Assembly (NCBI GenBank): GCA_030849805.1
Contig: JASANZ010002098.1
Span: 1 to 45,164, forward strand
Source: Sergeia podlipaevii
Taxonomy: Eukaryota; Euglenozoa; Kinetoplastea; Trypanosomatida; Trypanosomatidae
Direction of reading: 5' to 3'
DNA: 45,164 nt
Made by a program: the position numbers and the translations under genes. The notes beneath the pieces were generated by a model. It saw only the letters and a list, made by a program, of their open reading frames with translations, was not told where the DNA came from and searched no databases. Within the stretch, counting starts at the first letter, position 1. Every line of letters starts with the position of its first letter. Positions 30,201-42,200 of the stretch are shown here, piece by piece.

Positions 30201-33200
30201 ATACAGTCACCGTATGGTGCGTACACCAACATGGGCGGGCTAGATGTGCGTCGTGGCAATCGTTTCTTCCTCTTCTTCGAGTCTCACGTCCCGTTGACAC
30301 CGATTCTCAACAACGGCGCGCAAAGCGAGAACGAGCTAAAAGGCAAGGACGCGGTTCGCCTCACCAGCTCCACGAATTGCACAGACGAAGCCGCAGCTCT
30401 CACAAAGGCGGATGTCGAGGAGATACCCGCGGACTTTCAATACAAGGAACCGACCGACCCTGCCCCTCACCTAAATCTGCGTATTCGTGCTCCTGTGGGT
30501 AAGTACTACATCTGCATGCGCCGTGCGGACCGTGAGAGCTGGCAAGCCTTTTACAACTACGACCTTGTCGGCGGACCTGTGAACCCCGCCGCCTTGGAGG
30601 TAAAGGACGCGCCGGTGAGCAGCTTCACGACTGCTCCCGCCTCACCGCGTGCGTGGGTGCCCATGACAGCGGTTACCGTGCAACTCTCCGGTACTTTTGT
30701 CATCACAGACTTTACGCAGCTGTTTTTTGTGCCCTATAAAGGCGCGAGCTCCAGCGAGGCAGGGAGTGAGATCCAGTACGACGGCTGCTACAGGCCGGAC
30801 GCGAGTCAAGCAATAAATCCTGAGATCGATATATTGCTTGACACCACCATGCAGGTGAGCATTGGGGCGACGCTTACAGCGGAGTTGCCCTTTAGCAGCA
30901 AGGGGAGATATCTACTGTGCTATCAGCTGGCCCCTAACACAGAAAAGAACAGCGTCTTCCCCGCCTCGGTCTTTCCCTCTGCGGTGTCGGTCATGGACGC
31001 ATCCCCGATTTTCTACACCGTCCCGGAGACCGTCAGCACAGCGATCAGCTTTCCCATGGCCTTTACTGCCATTGACGCGATCTTTGCCAACTCTGTCATC
31101 GACAACAATGCCGCTCAGATTTATGAATACACCGGCACGAACCTGGAGGAAGTCCCTACGTGTACGGGTGTGAGCCCGCCTGTAGGCGGGTTCACGACCT
31201 TCACGAAGTTCACCCCTGGCGCGGACGCCGAGCACGCCTCTGTTGACCCGATGATAGTCACGCAAGGATTCTACTATGTGTGCTTTCTCACGTATGATCA
31301 GCTTCAATACTTTCCCGTGCCCAACCTCATGGGTGGCTACATCTTCTCCGTTGGTTTGACAGGTCCTCATGAGTACACTGTGACCCCAGTGCCCGCGTAC
31401 GCAGGACAGGAACTCGACCTCGCCATCTCAGGTAGTCAGCTCACCAGCGCTGACCACGTCAAGATTGTCGACGTCACGGGTATGCCGACCACGGAGTACC
31501 CAGATGCGTGCACTGCCACGGCGCAGAACGCCGATGCGCTTGCGCCAGGCACAGCGGGAAGCACCGTACCAGGGGGCACCAGCGTGCTGGTGCACTATAA
31601 GCCACGCGTCATTATAAGCGGGACCTTTGTGCTTTGCTATCAAAGTGTTCCTCTCGGCAACACGTGGGCATACGTGGCAAATGTTCCTTTCTTTACTGTG
31701 GGAGCCGCCCACCCCACTCAATACAAGCTGCTCCCTGACCCTTCCTACGAAACCGAAAGCACTCGCTTGGTTATCCTTGATACAAACAACCTGCTGGAAC
31801 CTCCAGGCAAGGTGAAGTTGGTTCAGAGTGGTTCTGTCGGTAAGTTCGACTGCACCAGCGCAGCTCCCCCAAGCCCAGACGTGGCCATCCTCACGTACAT
31901 TCCAGATGAGAGCAGTGGCTCCGTCGCAGTGTACCGCTTGTGTGGCACCGCGGCCACCTCGGTGACAGTGTGTTACATGCTGGACAGCAGCCCGAGCTGG
32001 GCGGAGGTGCCGACAGGGGTTGATGCTAGCGGCAACTACACCTACGCACCACTTGTGTTAAACGAGAGCCCATTCAGTGACATGAAAATTGCCCCCATGG
32101 TGGGGTCCTCGCCACGTTCGTACGAGATCTTTACGCTCTCCCTCGACAGCAGCGATGCCGCTGTGCGTGTGACGAATATTCGTTTCTCAACTCCCCCGCT
32201 CGAGGTGTGTGCGGCGGACGTGCAGTACGTTACCCCTGTGCTGGATCAGGCCACACCTGCAGTGAGCAACAACTTCACCCTCTCGCTGGCCCTCAAGGGC
32301 CAGTATGTGCTGCACCTACAGACCCGCGCCGCAGCAGACTCGCCGAGCATTACGTATAGTCAGCTGCTGACGATTCAAGGGTGTGACCCGTGCTCGGTCA
32401 TTCCTACCTACGCATTCATTGGAGGCTCCGCAATGTTGACATTCCCCAGTGCTACGGGGGACTCCCTGCGTGAAGGCGACCAGCTCCGGCTTGTGCCAGC
32501 CTCTGTGGGCGTCAGTGGGCATGACGTGTGTGCCATGCAGGCAAGTGGGCCATATCCAGACAGCTTCACGCCCACCACGGTTGGCGCCGGCGGCGCCTCC
32601 ACCACGTTTACGATTCCCACGGGCACTACCGCGGAGCAGGCTGAGTACCTTGGCAACTACCTCCTCTGCTACAAGAAAGCAGCTACGCAAGGCAACTTTG
32701 CCGTCGTTTCGGATGACGGGGGCGAGGTGGCGACATTTTCGATTTATCCTGATGATGTGCTGACCAGCGGCGGCTGCCCAGATGGCAATGATATCTTCGC
32801 ACTGGAGACGGTGGAGTATGCAGTGTCCATGCGGGACCCCGAGTTGTACCCGAGTGCGTCCTTTAGTCCACTTGATGAATTTGTCTTGGTGCCGAGCGAG
32901 TTTCTCCCAGGCGGTGATTGCGGCCTCGTGAAGAGTATCGAGCAGATTGTTGTCGATTCCGAGCATCAGGCGGTCGTTCCTGAGTTCACGGGCATTATTG
33001 CGGACGGCAACATATCCACCTGGGCTGCCACGTACCCACGCCTGCCGTCCTCCATCACCACCGGCATACAAAACTTCTTCCGCTGCTTCAAACTCGAGTA
33101 TGACACTGTCTTCCGCAACATCGCCCCCACGCCGGGCTCTATCACACCAACCGATCGCGTGAGGCGGGAGAACCCCGTCGGCTTCACGACGGAGCCGCAG

Positions 33201-36200
33201 ATGGTGCAGCCTACCTCGCCGACCGTTACCATCACCATTACCGGCAGCGGTCTCAGCGCGGCCGATAACGTTTACATTGTCCCTGATGGGGAGTCTTGCG
33301 CAGAGACCTGCAGCAACCGCCCGCTGATCCCCAAACAGTGGGACGGCACTCCACACACGACGGATTTTGTGAATGCCAACACGGTGGAGGTGCTCTTCAA
33401 CTCGCCGATCAACGTCGAGGTGGTGCTCGGGGTGTGTTATCGTCGCAACGGGCAGCTTTTGACGCTTCTTGGTACTTTCTACGTTGGGGAGCAGAACCCC
33501 ATTTCGTACGTAGCCGACTTTGTGCCTCGCGAGGGCACCCGGCCGACGCTTACGTTTACCGGCACACGCCTCACCGCTACGGACACTGTCATGATCGTTC
33601 TCCCCACGAACCGTTGCCAGCTCAGCAACGCGCTCGCCACTGGCGAGTTCCGCAACGTCAACGTCGGAGCCACAGAGACTGCCTTTTACTTACCTTTAGT
33701 GGGTGTCATGGATGGCACCTACACAGTGTGCTACCGAGTCTCCACCGCTGCCGGTTTTGTCGAGGTACCCCCGCCCCTGCAAGTACTCCCAGGCGGGCCG
33801 ACGGGCTTTGCCACCACCAACACCCCGATGGTGGGTCGCGCTACAGAAGTCAGCTTCCCCACAACAACTGCCAGCGTGTATTCGATCCAGGTAGGAGATG
33901 AGGCCTTCATTGCCTGCGTCGGCTGCAGCTGCTTCGATACAGGGGTAGAGGCGAAGCTGCCTTACGGTACCCCGCACGGCACAGTTACGCCGGAAACGCT
34001 CAAAACGTTTGCTCTGCGTGTGGGCTTTGGCACGACAGAGAACTACCCTGTGTGCTTCAAGGTGATCGACAGCGGCTTTGCCCAGGTGGGCTCTGTCCTT
34101 CATTTCATTACGGCCGTGCCGTCCTCGCCGGCGGTGTCGGCGGTGGCCCCTGATCCCACTTACCAGGGTCAGCGTGTGGCAGCGACCTTCAACGAGTTCT
34201 CCACGGAGATCCCTGTTGGTGCGCTCGACAGCGCGATGGTGGTGCGCGAGACACGCTTGTGCTGGGAGACCGAGGTCGCAGACCCGAATAACATTCTCTC
34301 CACGGTGGCACAGATTGAAATGCCAACGGAGACGGAAGCGGTGCTCCACGCGCATGTGCCCTCGCTCGGCCCGGATGCTCTTCCGTTGGATCAATTCCCG
34401 CTCCAGTACGTTCTCTGCTATCGCCAGGCGGGTCAATCCGAGTTCCTTGCCGTGCCTTACCCAGTGACCACCGGTGACACCATGCAGCCAGCCAGTCCCA
34501 GTCGCTTCACCTCGAACCCTACTGAGATTGAGCGCGGCATGACGGACGTGACCATCTACTTCTTTGACGGAAGCAGCGGTAGTACAGTTATCTCCGAGGA
34601 GGGCGACGTGGCCTACGCTGTGCAGTTCAGGACACTCACCAACACCGTGTGCACAGACAGCAGCAGCGTCCGCATCTCCGCTGAGGCCACCGCGTATCCT
34701 ACCTACGCTTTTAGCGTCCCGGGAGACGCTCTCATTGGCACCAGCAATACTGCATTCTGTTACATCCGCAGTGGTGCCACCGTTGCGGAAGTGCCACAAC
34801 TCGTTACGATTGTAGAGGGCAACCCAAGTGGGTACACCACGAACATCCCCGCCTCACCTGGAGAAGGCCGCGAGAGGCAATACATTGAGTTTGACGTGCT
34901 GGGGGTAGACCTGAACGTGGAGACAGACGATATCGCGTTTACGACGGTGCCATGTGCGCGCGCGTTGGAGACGCTTGTGGGTAGCGCCTCTGGACAGGAA
35001 GCATCGACGCCATACCTGGCACGTCTCGGTGATCGCACGGTGAATACAGAAGGCACCATCGTCTCTTTCGTGGCTCAGTTTGTGGCTCCCACGAGTCCCA
35101 TCTCTCTCTTCTTGTGCTACAAGAGGGGGGGATATTGGCTTGAAGTAGGCGCGAGCCTCACCCTAGCCGCCCCACAGCCCAGCGCGGCCGTCCTCCGTTC
35201 CGTCGGAGACAGCACGACTTTGCGTGCTGGCCAGGGCATCTTCGTGGAGCTCCTCGACGCCGACCTCTCCAGCGAACCTACTCAGACCGCGGTTCTTCGG
35301 GGCGATGCAACAGGAGCCGGCACGTGGTGCAACAACTACACACAGTCAGATATACGTGAGCCGCTTCTGCAAGTCACCAATCCTGGTTTGCTCACAGTAG
35401 CCATTTGGCAGTACCCGGGCAAGGCGCGTCTATGCGTGCGTACCGCGGACAACCCCATCGCGGATGTCGGAGCAACAGTGGAGGAGGCCACGCTGACGGA
35501 AGTGCTCCCGGCGAACCCAGCCTGGATGATACCGTTTCCAAAGCCTCCTCGTGTTGGTCAAAGCGTCACCTTGACGTTCCACCTCATCGTCACGGCCAGC
35601 GCCGACGATCTCGTCAAGATTGTCGACCCGAGCGATCCCCTCTCGGCCAATGAGCCATGCGACATTGCGAGCGGGGCACCAGAGTTCCCGGATGACCTTC
35701 CGGTCACCGTCATCAACGCAACCACCACGAGTGTCACTCCGGTCGACGTCACCGACCCCTTCCTGTATCGCAGTTTTGACCGCGTTGGCGACTATCGTGT
35801 GTGCTACTTTACCGCAGCGGAGAAAGCCTGGGGCGTCGTGGGCGGTACGCTTGCTGCAGGCACCGTGGAGGTGGAGGAGATGGTGCCCCAATCATGGGAG
35901 CTCGCGCCTGGATATGGGCAACCGACGCTGGGCGTGCCTTTTGCTATTCAGTTTAGCGATGCTCTGGGAAATCTGGACCCAGTGGCAGGCCATGATCTTG
36001 CCTGGGCTGTGCCCTCTAGAGACAGCTGCGGTGTCGACCCGTTTGACAACTGCCCGCAGTGCATTATCTTTGATTTCGACACGCAGGCGTCGACGCCGAA
36101 CCTCGCCGTTACTCGCCCGAACATTTCTCTTATTGTGGGTGAAATGAACTTGTGTTACCGCCTCGCTGATGCTACCGCGTCCCTCGTGCCAGGCCAGCTG

Positions 36201-39200
36201 GTCATTCAGAACGGCCCCATCCAGTGCTTCGATCCTGCCACCGTCGTGGTGGGCCAGACTCAACAAGTGACGTTCCGCAAGGACGCCGGCGAATCTGTCA
36301 CGGGTGACTCCTGGCGCGTCTCCTTCTATGCTACTTCAGCGACGAGCTGCAGCGACCGCTACGTGCCCGACTTTGTCGCGGCCATGGCGAAGCAAACGGA
36401 GGTGACGAGCACCACGGTGGTGTACACGCTGGAGTGGCCGGTTTCCATGACCGAGAAGCGCTACACGATTTGTTACACGCACAACGATCGTGTGGCGTCC
36501 ATCTGTTCTTGTGGCCAGATTGATAGCATGTCGGGGTTGTGCTTCGTGAGCACCACACCAGGGTCTCCCAACCACTTTTCAGCCTCTCCGAACCCGACCT
36601 ACGTTGGACAGACCATTCAAGTGACGCTCTCCGTTCCTCCGTCTCTCGTCGCGCACCCGCCCACCGCAGTCAAGTTCGTCAAGTACATCAATGAACTCAC
36701 CACCTGCGCAGACGATGCCGCCTTCCCGCCTCCAGCAGGGGCCACTCTAGTGCCCATCAGCCCTCTCGAATACGTGTACACCTTCAAGCACAATTACGCC
36801 GATGGTTCGGCGGAGCTTCTGGTCTGCGCACTCACGAATCTATCGCCGGTGTACGCGCGCGTTGGAAACCAAGACGAGGGCAATCTACTGTGGATTCGGC
36901 CCTACTTTACTCTGAGCACGTTCCCATCGGATGCCACGTACGTGGCCGCCATGCAAACACTCAACCTCACCTTCACGCTACAGTCGCAGCTGCCCGATGA
37001 CGTGTTGAGCGTGAACGATCGCATTACATTTGTAAGCGACCCTGATGAATGTATTGAGAGCTACATCAATGTGCAGCCCCCGGCTAGCGTGTTAGCGCTC
37101 TTTGAGCTGGATGACACAGCCTTTTCGCAGATTCCCGCACCACTCTCCTCGATTGATCAGGCCACCTTCACCGCAAAAACCACCGCCACATTTGCCACGG
37201 CTGGCGTGGGCCAGCGCGTGGTGTGTTACCGTCTTGTCGGCGGCACCTGGGCTCCGGTCCTTCCCGAGCTCGACGTCCAGCCAGCGCTCGCGACAAGCTG
37301 CGACCTGCAGCTGCCGACGAGTCCGGCCAACGGTGGAGATGGCGGTGCCCAGTACCGCGCGATGCAGTACATCCGTACCACGATCACTGGCACACCAACG
37401 ATGGCGCAGCAGTGGAGTAATTCAGATCTCATCCGCGTGGTGCCGCAGTCTTCGCCGTGCACGAACGACGCAGTGTCTGTGTTTTCGACCTACACGATCC
37501 TCACCACCTCCCCGTCGTCGGGCGAGGCGGAAGTTTCGACCATCGCCTTCACGCCAAGTAACGGTGTCTTTAAGGTGTGCTACCGCTTTGGTGTTGGCAC
37601 CACAAACTGGAGTCCGACCTGCCAGAGTGTGACCGTGACCACTGCCTCTCCAGTCGGCAGCTTCGAAGGGTGTCTCAACCAGCGCCAAGCCCTGGATGTA
37701 GCCGCGTTGCAGCAATCTGATTTTATCTTTTCTGCGACAGACACGTTCCGCTTCGTAGCCGGCAACAACAACGGGTATTGCCTACTGCCAGGTGGTAGCG
37801 CTGCAGCGCCTCTTCCGACCGTTGCGGTCAACGATGAGGACCAGCCCGTGGCGGGTGTGCCTGTGGGCAGTGCCGCGGCTGGTACGAGCCACTTCGAGGT
37901 GCCTTACGCTTTACTTGGTGAGGGCACCAAATCCATTCGTTTGTGCTACACTGATGCCGCGGGCAATCAGTTCGCTGTTCCCTTCAACTACAACACAAAT
38001 CGCCTTCAGTCGACTTTCGCCGTGCAGTCAAGTCAGCCGAGCACGATGTTCTACACAGACGGTGAGAGCAGCAGTGGAACCAGTGTGCAAGTGCAGATGG
38101 GCGAGCGCATTCTTATGAACTTCACCGCTGCAGCAGCAGGCGTGACGCCGACTTTGGTGCCTTATGGGATCGTGGTGAACCCGTATATCCCAGGGCCCAT
38201 CTTCGATGGCACATTTGACGCGGCCGCGATGCTCGCAATCGGCACGGCAGGGCCGACGTCGTATCGCGATGGACGTTGCGAGGCAGCAAGCCGAGCCAGT
38301 GCGGCTGCTTTCACACTGCGTGGTGTCTACGGGCCAACTCTCACTGGCAACGTGCCATACACAGTGGCAGGCGGCGACCCCACCGTGAGCGGAGACTATC
38401 ACATCGCCTGCTACAGACTCGCCAAGTGCGGCGTGGCCGACAGCGGTGCCCCCGTGCTGGTGAATCCATATAACCCGGCAAGCACGTCGACTACGGTGCC
38501 CAGCCCTCGACACGGACAGTTGTTCAATGTGGTGTACGTGCGTGATCCTTCGCAGACCGCCTTCACCCCTGGCGCTGATCGCGGCGCCAAAGTACCCAAC
38601 TTGGCAGCCTGCTGGGAGCTCAACGACGGCGTCCCCGCTGCGGGCGAGATCGTGAAGGGCAACACGGATCAGACGTACTTTACCGCCTTCTTTCCTGCAG
38701 AAGCCCCTGCACAGGCTACCAACACAAACACACGCACGTGTTACATGCTTAACGGACACGCTTCTTGGACGGAGATCCCGAACAACGTCGGCCTCGTCCT
38801 CGCCGCCAACCCGCACTCCTTCGTGACCACGCCGGCACTGGCGCGTCAGTACCAGCGTAACACGCTGACGCTCCGCGGCACAGGTCTTGGCGCGAGTGAC
38901 ACGGTGAAGATTATTGCTCCCTCGCTCAACTGCAGCGACGACGCAGTACCCCCTGCCGGCGTGCTCGCGTACAACGCGCAGGGACAACCTCAAGTTGGCA
39001 CAAGCGCAGGGTGGACCGTGACCAGCGTCGATACCAGCACTAGGCTCAGCGCCTCCATCAACTTCAGTGCAGAGAAAAAAGGAGAGTACAGCGTATGCTA
39101 CAAGCTGGCGAGCGACACCGTGTGGACGCTGGTGTACAGCAACCTTGTCGTGGGGGACCGCAACCCAGCCTCGGTGGACATTAACGCCACTTATGAAGGG

Positions 39201-42200
39201 GAGCTCTTCTCGACGGTCTTCACCGCCGCCAAGGACGCCACCGAGAGCGGAGCGACCGATGGCCTCACAGAGAACGACCGCATTGGAGCCTATCTGGGCG
39301 AGAACGTCGATTGCATGAACCCCGCCGGTGCGGTGGAGCTGGAGACGGTCAAGTCTGCCAGCGACCTGCCTTACAATATTACGTTCCAGCTGAGCGGGCC
39401 TACACGAGGCCGCTACACGATGTGCTACATGCGCGCCATCAACGCCGCAGCCGGTGACTTTTTGCCCGTGTGGGGCTTCCCAAGTATCCTCGTGGGGCCC
39501 AATCCCCAGGCCGTCGCCGTGTATCCTGGCACTCAAGCAGCTCGCACTCCTCATCGCCTCCTATCCTTAGTCTTTGATGGCTGGGCGTTGGTGGCCGGCC
39601 CAACCAAGACCGACATCGTGAAGCTCATCGATTCCACTGCTTATGAAAAGACAGATGAGGCCTGTAGAGAAGCTCCGCTCGCCACGGGTGTGAACCTCTC
39701 GCCCTCGCAGCTCTCCGCGAACGGCACCTACTCTGTACAGACGTGGACTCAGCTCACCGCGGCCGAGGCGCCTGACACACCGCTGAGATATTGGATCTGC
39801 TACAAGCTCGCAGGCGGTCAGTTTCACGTGATCGGTGACGAACTCCGCGTATCTTCTGAGCAGCCAAGTCCTTCTGGCGCGACGCCGAGCCAGTCTGTGG
39901 ACCCGATGTACATTGGTGAGACGGTGCAGTGGACGCTACAAGGCAATAGTGCCTGCGGGAAGGGCGATGTTCTCTTCTACAGCGCACAAAACTGTGCAGA
40001 TGTGCCGTACTACGTCACCGGTGCCTTACCTGTAGAGGATACGGAGTACTTCAAGATGGGTGGGGCAGAAGTGGATTGCAGCGCCAAGTCGACGTCGCTG
40101 AGAGCCACCGAGGCCGCGGCACCTGTAGCCGCCAAGAACGAGAAGCTCTCCCTCTGCTACTACCGTGTATCTGGTGGTAGCGGAACGACGGTGTTGCTTG
40201 AGAACAGTATTGCTGTGCAGGTAGGCGTGCCGCCTCCCCTCGACGCCCCAATTCACGCCCCCGCGCGTCAGATCTTCGACTTCAAGCTGAGCGTGGTGCC
40301 TACCACAGAGGACTATGTTGTGCTCGTCACAGACCCTGATGACTGCACAGGCGTGAAGGCCCCTGCTGACGCAGCGCTCTTCATTCAGATGACTTTTAAC
40401 GAGGCCAGCAGCGCTGTCGTAGTCACCACTGCTGTGCCTGCAGCAGGCCTTTATTTCATCTGCTACTCGCATCAGGCCGGTGTGTGTGCGCCAGGAACCG
40501 GTAGGAACTGTGCTCGAGTGGTGGGTCAAGTGGTGGCGACATCAGGGCAACCTGAGGCGTGGAGTAGCAGCCCGGCCGAGCTCTACACCACAGCGTCTGC
40601 CGCGGTGACCTTTCAGTTTACTGACGGAGCGAGTGCAGCGGCACAGAGCACGGCTCAAGTGTGGATGGCAGCACTTAGTGGCGATGCGACTGAGGTCAAC
40701 TCTGTGATGTATGAAGACGCAGCAGACGCAGGAGGGCCAGCAGCTATGGCAACTCAAGCAACGATGCAGCAAGTAGCGAAGGCGTGTCTGACACAGAGCG
40801 CCACCTCACCCGGTAGCATTGCACTGTCCTACGATGCAACCGCGAAGGACTGGAAGACAGGGCAGCTGCTGGAAGTGGCCGAGTACGCGTTGTGCTACCG
40901 CCCTAACGGTGGCGCCATCACCATCTTCGCGCCAAGCAGCAACGCAGGCCCCGTGGTGCAAGCAAGCGTCGTCACCCAGGTTGCGATGCCGAGTTCTGCG
41001 GATCTCAACACCAAGGTGCAGGCAGTGTTCAGCGGTGGAGGTCTCTCGCAGACGGACACGGCGACCGCTGTGGCTGTGCCATCCGCGGCCTTGGCCAGCG
41101 GCAGCAAGAACGGCATACCAGAGGACATCTGCACTAACGCGGCCTACAAGCCCCGCGTGACAGCCGCACCATCGACAGAGGGGTACGGCCTTACGGTCAT
41201 TACTCGTCAGTTCACCTTCTCTGATGAAGGCACGTACGCAATTTGCTACAAGACATTTGTGTCTTCATCGAGCGCGGCAACACTGGTGACGCAGGATACG
41301 ATCCGAGCTGTGAAGGGCGGCGGCGGCGGCGGTGGTGGCCACAAGGGATGGTCGAGTGCAGATCTGGCACTCCTCATCGTCGGTGTCGTCTTCCTCTTCA
41401 TTCTTCTCGTTCTCCTTGTCATCCTGTTCTGGCGCTTGTGCTGTGTTGGTGGCGGCGCTGCGGGGGGTAAGAGGGAAAAGGTTGTCACATCCGTGTACAT
41501 GCCGCCACGTGCCAACGATCGCTTCATTTATACTTCCGCCCCCATTGCCATTCAACAGCAGCAGCAGCAACAGCCTCTTCTTGCGCTTCCACCGACTCCT
41601 CAGCCACAGGTGGCGACCACGTCGGCTGGAGCTACGAATGTGCGCATTAACATTCATGACACTGCGGCTGCAGCGGCAGCGCCTCCAGTAGCACAGCAGT
41701 CTGTGTTCTCCAGCACGCCCACAGTAGTGGTGCCCCCAGGCCCAGCACTGCCTCCGCGACAAGGGTCCGCCTCTGCCGCTGGTGCTGCTGTCTCCTCAAT
41801 CGGCACCACGTCTGATGGGGATCCCGTGCACTACAGAAGCAAGCGCAGCCACGGTAAGAAACGCCGCAACAAGCGACACCAGAGCAGTAGCAGCGATGGG
41901 CTCCGCTCCACAGACAGGGAGGATGTCTACGCAGACTTAGACCGCGAGGAAGAAGATGAAGCGGAGGCACGTCAGGCGATGCGTAACATACCGCAGCTGC
42001 CACCGCTACCACCACCACCGGTTCCCGCTGTGAGCCCCGCAACAGGTGTGGCACATATTAGCCCTGCGGTACCAGCAGCACAGCCCTCTGCTGCTCTTCA
42101 GGTGCCCTCCGTCGCTCTCGCGCCAGTTCAGGCGGCAGCGGCGGCCCCGCAGCCTCCTGTTCCTCTTTCGGGACCGTATCAACACCTGCACCACCCCAAC

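Noticed and set aside
32316..34799. Two long - strand ORFs (346 and 367 codons)
   Set aside because: Both are antisense to the continuous repeat-coding frame of the giant gene and show no domain.
38028..39554. 508-codon ORF on the - strand
   Set aside because: It lies wholly inside the giant gene in antisense. Its His/Arg/Cys-rich composition is typical of a shadow frame in G+C-rich DNA.
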